Assembly: GCA_947085255.1 (NCBI GenBank)
Contig: CAMTVQ010000005.1
Span: 226,625-290,624, forward strand
Reading direction: 5' to 3'
Length of the DNA: 64,000 nucleotides
Origin: CAMTVQ01 sp947085255
GTDB taxonomy: Bacteria > Bacteroidota > Bacteroidia > Sphingobacteriales > Sphingobacteriaceae
The translations under genes and the position numbers were made by a program. The notes below the pieces were generated by a model, which searched no databases, was not told the DNA's origin, and worked only from the letters and a program-made list of their open reading frames with translations. Below, in pieces: positions 8,747 through 18,089 of this stretch (position 1 is the stretch's first letter; every line of letters begins with the position of its first letter).

Positions 8747-10018
8747 ATGAATATTCTGTTATTAGGATCGGGAGGGCGCGAGCACGCCTTTGCTTGGAAA
8801 ATAGCACAAAGTAGCAAGTGCACACAGTTGTATATTGCTCCGGGTAATGCAGGCACTGCAGCACACGGTATTAATGTAGCGCTAAATCTTATCGACTTTG
8901 ATGCGATAAAACAATTTGTGTTGGCAAAGCAAATTACTATGGTACTAGTAGGGCCAGAGGAACCATTGGTAAAAGGGATTCACGATTTCTTTTTAGCCGA
9001 TTTGGATATTAAGCATATTCCGGTAATTGGTCCGCAGCAAGAGGGTGCGCAGCTAGAGGGCAGTAAAGATTTTTCGAAGCGTTTTATGCAACGCCACCAC
9101 ATACCTACTGCAAAGTATGCCACTTTTACCAAACAAGAACTAGCAGCAGGATTGGCTTATTTACAAAATCATCCATTACCAGTTGTGTTAAAAGCCGATG
9201 GATTAGCAGCAGGTAAAGGCGTGTTGATTTGCCAAAGAACCGAAGAAGCGCAACAGGAATTAACAGAAATGTTGGCAGATGCTAAATTTGGAGATGCTTC
9301 TGCAAAAGTGGTAATCGAAGAATTTTTAGCAGGCATAGAAGTGTCGGTATTTGTGCTTACAGATGGTAAAAGCTATAAAATTTTGCCCGAAGCCAAAGAT
9401 TATAAACGTATAGGCGAAGGGGATACAGGGCTAAATACAGGTGGAATGGGAAGTATATCTCCTGTCCCGTTTGCCGATGCCGTATTTATGCAAAAGGTGG
9501 AAGATCGTATTATAAAACCTACCGTAAACGGATTGGCGCAAGAAAATATTCCGTACAAAGGCTTTATTTTTATTGGATTGATTAAGGTAAATAATGAGCC
9601 TTTGGTAATTGAGTACAACTGCCGCATGGGTGATCCTGAAACAGAAAGTGTGATTCCGCGCATACAATCCGATTTTGTAGATTTATTAGAAGGGGTAGCT
9701 CAAGGTGATTTAGATAAACGCGTTCTTACAGTAAATGAACAGGTAGCGGCAACGGTAATGTTAGTTTCGGGCGGGTATCCAGAAACGTATGAAAAAGGTA
9801 AAGTAATTACAGGTATTGATGCGGTAACAAATAGTTTAGTTTTTCACGCCGGTACGAATGCTGTTGATGGGAAAATATGCTCAGCAGGCGGTCGGGTAAT
9901 TGCTATTACAACTTTGGCTGCTACACAAGCAGAAGCGTTGCGCATTTCTAAAGAAAATGCGGAAAGAATACAATACGACGGAAAGTATTACCGCAAGGAT
10001 ATAGGGTTTGATTTGTAA
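8747..10018 (+). CDS. purD: Phosphoribosylamine-glycine ligase
   Basis: Second step of de novo purine synthesis: joins 5-phosphoribosylamine and glycine using ATP. 423 residues, standard length. The N-terminus ILLLGSGGREHAFAWKIA is the family signature and fixes the start at 8747. An ATP-grasp fold follows, with VVLKADGLAAGKGVLI, NTGGMGSISPVPF and EYNCRMGDPETE (metal/ATP site). The C-terminal domain has SGGYPETYEKGK. No other pur gene lies nearby. Between the katG terminator and purD there is only a short spacer with a -7 motif almost touching the ATG. Confidence 0.97.
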   Translation: MNILLLGSGGREHAFAWKIAQSSKCTQLYIAPGNAGTAAHGINVALNLIDFDAIKQFVLAKQITMVLVGPEEPLVKGIHDFFLADLDIKHIPVIGPQQEGAQLEGSKDFSKRFMQRHHIPTAKYATFTKQELAAGLAYLQNHPLPVVLKADGLAAGKGVLICQRTEEAQQELTEMLADAKFGDASAKVVIEEFLAGIEVSVFVLTDGKSYKILPEAKDYKRIGEGDTGLNTGGMGSISPVPFADAVFMQKVEDRIIKPTVNGLAQENIPYKGFIFIGLIKVNNEPLVIEYNCRMGDPETESVIPRIQSDFVDLLEGVAQGDLDKRVLTVNEQVAATVMLVSGGYPETYEKGKVITGIDAVTNSLVFHAGTNAVDGKICSAGGRVIAITTLAATQAEALRISKENAERIQYDGKYYRKDIGFDL

Positions 10019-10052
10019 GAAGCAAAACTGAACATATATAATTGAGTTGATT

Positions 10053-10550
10053 ATGAAAAATACACCAGAAGAGCGTGCCCAAAAGATAGAAATGTTTGGT
10101 AATGCCTATGCCGTACTTACGGAAGCGTTACAAAACTATCCTACTCAAATGTGGATGTATAAGCCAGCTCCCGAAGCTTGGAGTATACATGAAATTATTA
10201 TCCACTTAGCCGATTCGGAAGTAAATGGATATGTGCGTTGCCGCAGATTAATTGCACAGCCCGGCAGCGATGTGTTGGGATACGACCAAGATGCTTGGGC
10301 GCAAAAATTAGATTATCAATCACAAAATACCGACGAGCATTTAGAATTGCTTCGCCTTACACGCAAGCTTACGTACCAACTTATTAAAAATCAACCCTTA
10401 TCGGTATACGAAACAGCTACTATCCACCATTCGGAACGCGGTTGGATGTTGTTCGACGACTGGTTAGAGTCGTATTGTAAGCATGTTAGTCAGCACATTG
10501 AGCAAATGAATCGTGTGTACGAAGCGTGGAAAAGCAGTACTAAAATGTAA
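10053..10550 (+). CDS. DinB-family protein
   Basis: 165 residues from the ATG at 10053 (a TTG two codons earlier is less likely). It has the pattern of the DinB/YfiT four-helix bundle: a first helix with NAYAVLTEALQNYP, then PAPEAWSIHEIIIHLADSE with the first candidate metal His, and YCKHVSQHIEQMNRVYEAW near the end with two more His. In this superfamily three His bind a metal, and members act in bacillithiol/mycothiol chemistry or are of unknown role. It follows purD by 34 nt on the same strand and may be co-transcribed. Substrate unknown. Confidence 0.8.
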   Translation: MKNTPEERAQKIEMFGNAYAVLTEALQNYPTQMWMYKPAPEAWSIHEIIIHLADSEVNGYVRCRRLIAQPGSDVLGYDQDAWAQKLDYQSQNTDEHLELLRLTRKLTYQLIKNQPLSVYETATIHHSERGWMLFDDWLESYCKHVSQHIEQMNRVYEAWKSSTKM

Positions 10551-10642
10551 CACCTCTGTTAGTAGCAGGTTTTTGACAAAATCATATTCCCCAATATTTT
10601 ACTTTAGCCTTAATTTTAAACACATTATTTATTAAACCGTAA

Positions 10643-12664
10643 ATGAAATCAGTACACATTCTCTCCATTGCTGCTGTTACAGTGGCACTTGCAGCTTGCA
10701 ATAATCAACCAAAATCGGGTGTAGGCATTACGCTTAGTAATTTGGATACTACTACTAGTCCAACCGATAATTTTTATCAGTATGCCAACGGAAGTTGGTT
10801 AGCCAACAATCCAATACCCGCCAGCGAAAGCCGTTGGGGAAGTTTTAATATTTTGGATGACGAAACCCGTAAATCTGTAAAGGTATTATTGGATGAAGCA
10901 GCAACAGCTAAGGCAGAAAAGGGAACGATAAAACAGAAAGTAGGAGATTTTTATGCATCGGGCATGGACTCTGCAACTATCGAAAAATTAGGTATTACGG
11001 CATTGGATGCACAATGGAAACAAATTGATGCAATAAAAGCAACCAGCGATGTGCAAAAGGAAGTAGCCCATTTGCAACGTATTGGTGTAGCTCCTTTGTT
11101 TAGTTTTTACGCATACCAAGATCCTAAAAATAGCGCGGTAGTTGTACCTCAGGCCTATCAAGGTGGTTTAGGCTTGCCAGATAGAGACTATTATATTGCT
11201 GCTGATAAAGCAACAATCCGTAAAGAGTATGCAGCACACATTACCAAAATGTTTGCTTTGGCAGGATATGATGGAGGGGCTTCAACTGCAGCTGCTAAAA
11301 GCGTAATGCAATTAGAAACAGCGTTGGCAAAAGCATCTAAAGAGCGTGCTGCCTTGCGTGATCCAAATGCAAATTATCATAAAATGACGGTAGAAGAGTT
11401 GAACAAACTAACTCCAAATTTAAACTGGGGTACTTTGCTTACCGATATGGGTGTAAAGAAAATGGACTACGTAATTGTAGGTCAGCCTGCATTTTTTACA
11501 GAGGTAAACACCTTATTAACAACAGTGCCTGTAGCTGATTGGAAAACCTATTTGAAATGGCAAACGCTTACTTCTTTTGCCGGACAATTGAGCAGTAATT
11601 TTGTGAACGAAAACTTCCGTTTTTACGGAACTACGCTTACAGGTGCAAAAGAAATTAAACCACGTTGGAAACGTGTTTTGGCAACTACTGATGCTGCTTT
11701 AGGCGAAGCTTTGGGACAATTGTACGTAGAGAAATATTTTCCTGCGGCTGCTAAAAAGCGTTGTTTAGAGTTGGTAAAAAACTTACAAGAAGTATATGCT
11801 GATCGTATCAATAAATTAGAGTGGATGAGTGCTACTACAAAAGAAAAAGCACAAAAGAAATTAGGTACTATTATCAACAAAATTGGTTACCCAGATACGT
11901 GGAAAGATTATAGCAAATTAGAGATAGAGCGTACTAACTATCTTCAAAACTGTATTGGCGGTAATGAGTTGGCATTCGACAAGATGTTAGAGAAAATTGG
12001 GCAACCGGTTGACAAAAACGAATGGTTGATGACTCCACAAACGGTAAATGCGTACTACAATCCACAAACAAATGAAATCGCATTCCCTGCAGCTATTTTA
12101 CAACCTCCGTTTTTCGATCCTAATGCAGATGATGCCGTAAACTACGGTGGAATTGGTGCTGTAATTGGTCATGAACTTACGCATGGTTTTGATGATCAAG
12201 GTCGCCAGTACGATGCAGATGGTAATTTAACAGACTGGTGGACTAAAGAAGATGGTGAGAAATTCAATAAATTAACTCAAGTAGTAGTTGATCAGTATAA
12301 TGCGTATAAAGTATTAGATAGCATACCTGTAAATGGTAGCCTTACTTTGGGTGAAAATATTGCCGACTTAGGTGGACTAAGCATTGCCTACGAAGCATTT
12401 AAACGTACGGAGCAAGGTAAAAAGAACGAAAAAATTGACGGATTTACGGCAGAGCAACGTTTCTTTTTAAATTGGGCTAATGTGTGGCGTAATAATATTC
12501 GTGATGAGGCTTTGAAGCAACGTATTGTTGTAGATCCACACTCACCAGGTATTTACCGCGCTAATGGACCAGTATCTAACATGCCAGAATTTTATGCAGC
12601 ATTTAATGTTACCGAAGGCAGCCCAATGTGGCGTGCAGATAGTATTAGAGCTAAAATCTGGTAA
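10643..12664 (+). CDS. M13-family metalloendopeptidase, lipoprotein
   Basis: Neprilysin/PepO-type zinc endopeptidase, 673 residues. The N-terminus MKSVHILSIAAVTVALAAC is a lipoprotein signal with lipobox LAAC, so the enzyme is membrane anchored outside the cytoplasm. The zinc motif is HELTH (His510, Glu511, His514) in AVIGHELTHGFDDQGRQYD; the third ligand is Glu571 and the supporting Asp575 in ENIADLGGL. The C-terminal NGPVSNMPEFYAAFNV segment is the usual substrate-binding end. It probably cleaves short peptides. It stands alone between a 92-nt spacer and a strong terminator at 12698. Confidence 0.95.
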   Translation: MKSVHILSIAAVTVALAACNNQPKSGVGITLSNLDTTTSPTDNFYQYANGSWLANNPIPASESRWGSFNILDDETRKSVKVLLDEAATAKAEKGTIKQKVGDFYASGMDSATIEKLGITALDAQWKQIDAIKATSDVQKEVAHLQRIGVAPLFSFYAYQDPKNSAVVVPQAYQGGLGLPDRDYYIAADKATIRKEYAAHITKMFALAGYDGGASTAAAKSVMQLETALAKASKERAALRDPNANYHKMTVEELNKLTPNLNWGTLLTDMGVKKMDYVIVGQPAFFTEVNTLLTTVPVADWKTYLKWQTLTSFAGQLSSNFVNENFRFYGTTLTGAKEIKPRWKRVLATTDAALGEALGQLYVEKYFPAAAKKRCLELVKNLQEVYADRINKLEWMSATTKEKAQKKLGTIINKIGYPDTWKDYSKLEIERTNYLQNCIGGNELAFDKMLEKIGQPVDKNEWLMTPQTVNAYYNPQTNEIAFPAAILQPPFFDPNADDAVNYGGIGAVIGHELTHGFDDQGRQYDADGNLTDWWTKEDGEKFNKLTQVVVDQYNAYKVLDSIPVNGSLTLGENIADLGGLSIAYEAFKRTEQGKKNEKIDGFTAEQRFFLNWANVWRNNIRDEALKQRIVVDPHSPGIYRANGPVSNMPEFYAAFNVTEGSPMWRADSIRAKIW

Positions 12665-12697
12665 AATAATAGTTTAGGAGTATAAGATTTAAACTGT

Positions 12698-12734
12698 AAG
12701 TCCCTCTCGTCTTTGGCGAGGGGGACTTTTTTTG
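12698..12734 (+). terminator. Terminator of the M13 peptidase gene
   Basis: 12-bp stem with one G-T pair (arms 12698-12709 and 12717-12728, AAGTCCCTCTCG on the left), 7-nt loop and a T-run. Confidence 0.9.
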
Positions 12735-12839
12735 TTTACCCTAAATAATTAGTAACTTGCAATATAAAGGAGCAGCAACCTGTAAAAACGAGCGTACCGA
12801 AAAGCTATACGAGTAGGAAACCTAAACAAAACCAATAAT

Positions 12840-13244
12840 ATGAAATCAACACTTAATTTATTAGGCTTAGGCATGGCTCTTACAGGTGCACTATTTAAAT
12901 TTATGCACTGGCCGGGTGCAGCAATGTTATTAGTGCTGGCAGCAGGAATAATAGCTATAACTGGAGCCGTGTATATTTACAGCGAATCAACAGCAGCTAA
13001 AAATAGCATGACTATGAGTCTTAATTATTGTGCTGTTATCGTGTTTTTAGTACTAAGTACCTTGTTCAGAAGCTTGCATTGGGAGGGACTATTAATTCCA
13101 ACGTTGGTTGCATTTTTGGCTGTTTTGAGCTTAGCGGTAATGGTAATTATTGAAAAGGAAGAGCATAGTGTGCCAAAGCAGTTTGTTGTTTCACTTATGA
13201 GTTTTCTTATTCTCTCAATAGTATTTTTAGTAAATATGGCATAG
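12840..13244 (+). CDS. GldL N-domain-like small membrane protein
   Basis: 134 residues, four predicted membrane helices in two hairpins. Two helices carry a related motif: FKFMHWPGAAML near residue 20 and FRSLHWEGLLIP near residue 78. The FK..HWPGA motif is characteristic of the membrane part of GldL, the proton-driven motor subunit of gliding and type IX secretion. This protein lacks the long periplasmic part of GldL and no gldK/M/N genes adjoin it, so it is a GldL_N-like protein and not GldL itself. It is monocistronic, with terminators on both sides. Function unknown. Confidence 0.7.
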   Translation: MKSTLNLLGLGMALTGALFKFMHWPGAAMLLVLAAGIIAITGAVYIYSESTAAKNSMTMSLNYCAVIVFLVLSTLFRSLHWEGLLIPTLVAFLAVLSLAVMVIIEKEEHSVPKQFVVSLMSFLILSIVFLVNMA

Positions 13245-13269
13245 ATTCATTTTATAATGAATGGATTAT

Positions 13270-13306
13270 AAAAAATCCTGCTATGCACATAGCAGGATTT
13301 TTTATT
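13270..13306 (+). terminator. Terminator after the GldL-like gene
   Basis: 14-bp or longer stem made of AAAAAATCCTGCTA and its complement around a short loop, ending in TTTTTT. It would work in both directions. Confidence 0.9.
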
Positions 13307-13351
13307 TTGGTAGTACAGGTATTTCAGTTTAAAACAGCATATTAGCAGTAT

Positions 13352-14071
13352 ATGGACAAACCAGAAAAAGGCATTTTGTACCTTATCCCCACCTCGTTGG
13401 GCGAAGGAGGGATAGAAAACTCATTAGTTCCTCAAGTAAAAGCGCTGATTGATACGCTGAAACATTACATCGTGGAAGACGAAAAAACAGCACGTAAATC
13501 GCTAAAGGAAGCCAAAATAGCTACTCCTCAAAGCGAATTAAAGTTGTATCAATACGACAAGAAAACACCTGCTGCCATTGCCCAAAGCTATATGAAGGTA
13601 ATAGAAAGCGGAACGAGTATGGGTTTATTATCCGAAGCGGGTTGTCCAGCCGTAGCTGACCCAGGTGCAGATTTAGTGCGTTTGGCGCATCAAAAAGGAA
13701 TACGTGTAGTACCTTTGGTAGGGGCTTCGTCAATTTTGCTGTCGTTAATGGCATCGGGTTTTAACGGCCAAAACTTTGCTTTTGTAGGGTATTTGCCAAT
13801 AGACCGAGCCAACCGCATACAGCGCATTAAAGAATTAGAGCGTAGGGCAAAAACGGAGAATCAAACACAGTTGTTTATAGAAACGCCTTACCGAAACAAT
13901 CAAATGCTGGGTGATATTTTAAAAACGTGTGCACCAGAAACGGAGCTATCTATATCATGTAATCTCACCACACCCCAGGAATATATTTGCACGCAAAGTA
14001 TTGCTAAATGGCGTGCAAATACTCCCGATTTACATAAACAACCTGCTATGTTTTTAATTTACAGCAGGTAA
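13352..14071 (+). CDS. RsmI-type tetrapyrrole/rRNA methylase
   Basis: 239 residues, SAM-dependent methyltransferase of the tetrapyrrole methylase fold, subgroup related to RsmI (2'-O-methylation of 16S rRNA C1402). Motifs: LYLIPTSLGEGG at the N-terminus, SEAGCPAVADPGADLVRLAH as the RsmI-like glycine motif, VVPLVGASSILLSLMASG, and FVGYLPIDRANR. It is shorter than classical RsmI (~280 residues). Bacteroidota often have this second, shorter paralogue, so the rRNA target is inferred and not certain. Its last 18 bp overlap the end of the convergent DUF3332 gene. Confidence 0.85.
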   Translation: MDKPEKGILYLIPTSLGEGGIENSLVPQVKALIDTLKHYIVEDEKTARKSLKEAKIATPQSELKLYQYDKKTPAAIAQSYMKVIESGTSMGLLSEAGCPAVADPGADLVRLAHQKGIRVVPLVGASSILLSLMASGFNGQNFAFVGYLPIDRANRIQRIKELERRAKTENQTQLFIETPYRNNQMLGDILKTCAPETELSISCNLTTPQEYICTQSIAKWRANTPDLHKQPAMFLIYSR

Positions 14072-14527
14072 TACCGTAGTGCCGTTGGCAATTTTAACGG
14101 TTGCCTCTGGTGTTACCACAAACCACTGATCGTAGTTAGGGTTGTACACAAATGATGTGCTGTGTGCATTTCCACTGGTTACTACTTCACGAATATTCAT
14201 TACATTTTGTGTAGCTGTAAACTGGTATGTTTTTTCGCCAATACGTACTAGTTTTTCTTCTTTCTCTCCTGCTTTTAATGCAACAGGATTGCTGCCTGTC
14301 CAAAACTCTATTAGATTAAAAACAATAACATCACCAATGGCTGCTATCTCATATATTGGTAATATTACTAATCCGATAAATACTAATTCTTGTATAAATT
14401 TATCGCCTACACCTTTATTAAACTGATAGAGTTTTTTGGTGAAAGAAAAAGAACCAAAGCAGCCAGTAGTTGATACTAGTATTGCTGCGCTACCTAAAAT
14501 AAGTGTAATTTTTTTTACTTGTTTCAT
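14054..14527 (-). CDS. DUF3332 lipoprotein
   Basis: 157 residues. The N-terminus MKQVKKITLILGSAAILVST is followed by TGC, a plausible lipobox. The body shows the DUF3332 signature: GSFSFTKKLYQFNKGVGDKF, then QELVFIGLVILPIYEIAAIGD with hydrophobic helices, then FNLIEFWTGSNP. Role unknown; family members are small membrane-associated lipoproteins. It lies 39 nt downstream of the large AsmA gene on the same strand, so both are probably in one transcript. The 3' end overlaps the convergent methylase by 18 bp. Confidence 0.85.
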   Translation of the reverse strand: MKQVKKITLILGSAAILVSTTGCFGSFSFTKKLYQFNKGVGDKFIQELVFIGLVILPIYEIAAIGDVIVFNLIEFWTGSNPVALKAGEKEEKLVRIGEKTYQFTATQNVMNIREVVTSGNAHSTSFVYNPNYDQWFVVTPEATVKIANGTTVLPAVN

Positions 14528-14566
14528 GTTGTTTGTTGTTAAGTGTTGTTGATTGGGATCTTGTTT

Positions 14567-17380
14567 TTATGGGGTACTCAGTATTTTATTTGCTTCGTTT
14601 CTAGCGGCATTCATTACATTGTCGGCATTTCTGTTGCCTTCATTTACAATACCATTTGCTTTTTCATCCGCTTCCTTGCGTATTTTATCAGCAGCGATTT
14701 TAGCGCCTTTTTTGGCTATCGGGTTTTTAGCTTGATTTTCTACGTTTTGTGCTTGGGCTGCACCTTCTTTACGCACTTTGTCCGCTAAGTTGGCAGCTTC
14801 ACGTTTTATGGCATCTGCTTTTTGTTGCGCATCGGCAAGTATTTTATCAGCTTGGGCACGTGCCTTCGCACTTGCTTCTCCTTTTAGACGCTCCCCTTCG
14901 GCTTTTGCTTTGTCTTCCAGTTGTTTTTTGGTGTTATCAATAATGTCTTTTACAGCACTTTTCACAGCATTTGTTGCATTACTCATATCCAGTTTAATAG
15001 TGGGTTTGGTAAATGTACCACCTACCAATGCATTCACATTTACTGTTTCGCCCAAGCTTACAGTTGCCCCACTGCTATTAGCTTTTGCTACTAATCCGTC
15101 TAATACTCCATTGGCTGCGCTACCAAATGAATTACGGGGCAATTGAAATTTGAAGAGATAATCTAGTGTTTGATCTAATCCATTAGAGCCACCAATGTTT
15201 ATAAGGGCATTGCCAGTTTTAACGTCAAATGGATTTACGGTGATGCGTCCATCGGCAATCTTGAATTGTACACGTGTATTGTTTAAATCTAAGCGCTTTA
15301 TTTTGTCATTTTTTAGGGCATCGCCTAGTTTGTTCATCAAATCAGAACCTTCTATCACAACTTTTATCAAATCAAGGGCTCCTTCTCCATAAATACTGTT
15401 CATAATTGGAGACATATCTGTACCCAAATCGGAGCTAAAACTTAGTTTGGTGCTAAAGTTTCCTGTAGTATTTTTACCAACAGGAGCTAGTTTTTGTATA
15501 GTATTAAAGCTGTTGAAAGCCTTTTGGATATTCATATTTTGAATGCCAAAGACCATGTTTACTTTAGGCTTGGTATTAGTAGGCGTAGCATATGCTCCGT
15601 TTAATGTTACGGTTCCGTCTAGTGTTTTTAGTGCTACATTATCAAAACTAAGCGTGCTGTTGCGTACGGTAATTTTGCCTTGTACGTTGTCTAGAACCAG
15701 ATTGTCATACAATACTTTCTGGATGCTTGACGTGAGTACAAAATCTATGTTTGCTGGTATTTCTATTACAGTAAGTGCTGCTGTGTCGGAAGTTGTTGGT
15801 GCGGTTGTGGTAGTTTCGGGTCCCATCAACTCATTCACATCTATTAGCGAGGAGCTTAAGTTTAATTTACCAGCAATGGGTTCTCCTTTTAGCGCATAAG
15901 CCAAGTAGTTTTCTAATTTACCATCAGCTTTAAAGTCGCTTTTACCAATTTTAGCATCAAAACTAAGTAGGTTGATGTTTTTAGGATTAAAGCTCATTTG
16001 TGTTTGCTTGATAGCTACTGGCATAGGCATATCTTTGCTGGCGTATTCAAAATTTATCAAAGAGGCTTGACCGGATGCATCAAACTCATCGTATCTGCCT
16101 TTATCAATGGAAGACATGCGTCCGTTTGCTGCGATATTGGCAGTAAATATGCCTTTTAGTGTAGTGCCTTCTATTGGAATTATTTTGGTGATAGCTGCCA
16201 AATCTATTTTACCTTTCAACATAGCATTAATAGCAGGGTCAGATATAGGTGTTTGCAATAATAAACGGGCATCAAAAGGTTCATTACCCAGTTCTATGTG
16301 GAAAATAGATACATCTACCACCGTTTTATCTAAATCGCCATTAGGGTTGGTAATACTTGTTTTTACCTGTACATTATTTACCGCTGTTGGTAGCGAAGGA
16401 TATTTAAATTGTCCGTCTTCTATCAATAAGTTTACGCCAAAGCCAGGCATGCTTTTTTCATTGTAAATTCCTTTTGCATATCCTTCTAATGCAAAATTTC
16501 CAGACGTTTTTAGGTCGGCAAAACTAGAACTATAAATAGCAGGTATAAGCGACAAGAAATGCTTAAGGTCTGATTTTTTAGCATCAAATTTTACATCCAA
16601 TTTAATATCATCGGTGGGCATTTCTACTACCCCAGAAAATGCAAGTTTCAATTCGTTTAACGTAGCTGCTGTTTCTTTAAAGGTGTACCTGCTGTTTTTT
16701 AAATCTATTTCTAAAGGCATTTGTATATCCACCGTTGCTTTGTTGAGGTAGGCTACATTTTCGTATGCTACAGTAAGTTCTTTGGCAGTGGTGGTTGTAT
16801 TTAGTGTAAATAGGTCTTGGGTAAAATCGCCAGTACCGCTATGATTTAGATCATTAATACGGGTATATACTCCAAGTGAAGCATCGTCGTAAATGACATC
16901 AACATTGGTAAGCGCATATTTTTGTAAACCAATGGTAAAAGCAGTAGTGCTAGTATCTTCTGGAGTAGTTGCCGAGGTGTCTGGTTTTACAATATCCCAA
17001 TTGGCTTTGCCATTTTTTAATACACGAGCCACAATTTTGGCATCGTCAATCGTAAAAGATTTTATTTGTATTGGTTCGCCTTTTATTACCGTCATAATGT
17101 CTATACGTACATATAGCTCTTTAATATTAGCAAGCGTATCGTTTTTAAAGGTATCTGTACCTGCTATGGTTAAGTTTTTCAGCGTAAACGAAAGGTCAGG
17201 AAAGCTGCGGATGATGCTTACGTCAAAATCGCCAAAATTTACGGTTGCCGTTAAATTGTCATTGATAACGGTCTTTACTTTGGCAACAATTTGATCTTTA
17301 AAGAGAAGAGGTACAGCAATAACTGCTGCCATAAGGATGATGATGAAAACAACTACTCCTAATACTAATTTACGCAGCAT
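14567..17380 (-). CDS. AsmA-family protein with long helical tail
   Basis: 937 residues. One N-terminal membrane helix (VLGVVVFIIILMAAVIAVPLL) anchors a large periplasmic body of repeated beta segments, with the AsmA N-region (VNFGDFDVSIIRSFPDLSFTLKN) and C-region (GEGALDLIKVVIEGSDLMNKL). AsmA-like proteins are relatives of bridge-type lipid transporters between the inner and outer membrane. The last ~130 residues differ: a charged Ala/Lys/Glu-rich helical stretch with repeats such as KARAQADKILADAQQKADA and KIRKEADEKANGIVNE, probably a long amphipathic helix or coiled coil. It precedes the DUF3332 lipoprotein gene. The long plus-strand open frames inside it are shadows. Confidence 0.9.
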   Translation of the reverse strand: MLRKLVLGVVVFIIILMAAVIAVPLLFKDQIVAKVKTVINDNLTATVNFGDFDVSIIRSFPDLSFTLKNLTIAGTDTFKNDTLANIKELYVRIDIMTVIKGEPIQIKSFTIDDAKIVARVLKNGKANWDIVKPDTSATTPEDTSTTAFTIGLQKYALTNVDVIYDDASLGVYTRINDLNHSGTGDFTQDLFTLNTTTTAKELTVAYENVAYLNKATVDIQMPLEIDLKNSRYTFKETAATLNELKLAFSGVVEMPTDDIKLDVKFDAKKSDLKHFLSLIPAIYSSSFADLKTSGNFALEGYAKGIYNEKSMPGFGVNLLIEDGQFKYPSLPTAVNNVQVKTSITNPNGDLDKTVVDVSIFHIELGNEPFDARLLLQTPISDPAINAMLKGKIDLAAITKIIPIEGTTLKGIFTANIAANGRMSSIDKGRYDEFDASGQASLINFEYASKDMPMPVAIKQTQMSFNPKNINLLSFDAKIGKSDFKADGKLENYLAYALKGEPIAGKLNLSSSLIDVNELMGPETTTTAPTTSDTAALTVIEIPANIDFVLTSSIQKVLYDNLVLDNVQGKITVRNSTLSFDNVALKTLDGTVTLNGAYATPTNTKPKVNMVFGIQNMNIQKAFNSFNTIQKLAPVGKNTTGNFSTKLSFSSDLGTDMSPIMNSIYGEGALDLIKVVIEGSDLMNKLGDALKNDKIKRLDLNNTRVQFKIADGRITVNPFDVKTGNALINIGGSNGLDQTLDYLFKFQLPRNSFGSAANGVLDGLVAKANSSGATVSLGETVNVNALVGGTFTKPTIKLDMSNATNAVKSAVKDIIDNTKKQLEDKAKAEGERLKGEASAKARAQADKILADAQQKADAIKREAANLADKVRKEGAAQAQNVENQAKNPIAKKGAKIAADKIRKEADEKANGIVNEGNRNADNVMNAARNEANKILSTP

Positions 17381-17852
17381 GATTTATGTGTTTATGAATG
17401 GTAGTAAATTTAGTTAATTAATAGAAGCAATCAAGTGCGTAGGAGAAATAATAGAAAGTGGTTTTATAATCAACTGATAAATGAAAAAAGAACACTTGTA
17501 AGTACAGGATACTTAAAATACCATGAGATAGTATGTAAGTTATTTTTAATAACTTATGATATTTTTAGAGAGGGGATAAATTGAAGTAAAAGGAATACAC
17601 CTGCCTAGTGATATTTTTTTTAGTGAATCTAACCTTTCATATTTGGGTAAACTAAGCCCTATATCTAAAACTATGATTTTTAACACATCTATTGAAAGGA
17701 GACAGTAGCCACCTGCTAGAACATTACAGCCAATGGAGCAAGGAGTACTCAGAAATTAATCATTAATTAACTAAATTATAAATATGAGTAAATGAAAACA
17801 GCACAAATTTCCCAATTAGTAACTTTAGTAAAAGTAATCGGCTCTACCGCCT

Positions 17853-17942
17853 ATGAAAAAGTACAAAATCAATGTTGCATCAAAACGCTTTGAAGAAACT
17901 GAAGAGATAAGCAAGGAACCTAAAAATAATATGCAATACTAA
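17853..17942 (+). CDS. Possible 29-residue micro-ORF
   Basis: ATG at 17853, stop at 17940-17942. The product begins MKKYKINVASKRFEETEEI, a basic start followed by an acidic stretch. It overlaps, in another frame, a second micro-ORF at 17792-17893. Nothing is recognised and coding is doubtful; it is listed because the region has no other gene. Confidence 0.15.
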   Translation: MKKYKINVASKRFEETEEISKEPKNNMQY

Positions 17943-18046
17943 TTTATAAGAATAAGGAACGGTATTGCCCACCCTTTTTCGAATATAGTTAGTTTCGATT
18001 ATCTGTGAAAATATCTTTAAGGATCACAAGCTGTACAGCATTGGTA

Positions 18047-18089
18047 ATACTAAAGGAGGCTGCCCATATTGGGCAGCCTCCTTTAGTAT
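18047..18089. terminator. Perfect 20-bp hairpin, probable terminator
   Basis: The arms 18047-18066 and 18070-18089 are perfectly complementary (core GGAGGCTGCCC) with a 3-nt loop. On the plus strand it is followed by TATTTTG. It lies 75 nt after the stop of the minus-strand M1 aminopeptidase gene and could end that transcript, or end an unrecognised plus-strand RNA from the gene-free stretch. Confidence 0.7.

Noticed and set aside
12840..13244. Calling this gene gldL
   Set aside because: It lacks the long periplasmic/cytoplasmic part and neighbours gldK/M/N; only the membrane motif is shared.
15543..16466. Long plus-strand open frames inside the AsmA gene
   Set aside because: They lie antisense to a protein with clear domain structure, have no signal, no homology and an amino-acid mix typical of a shadow frame.
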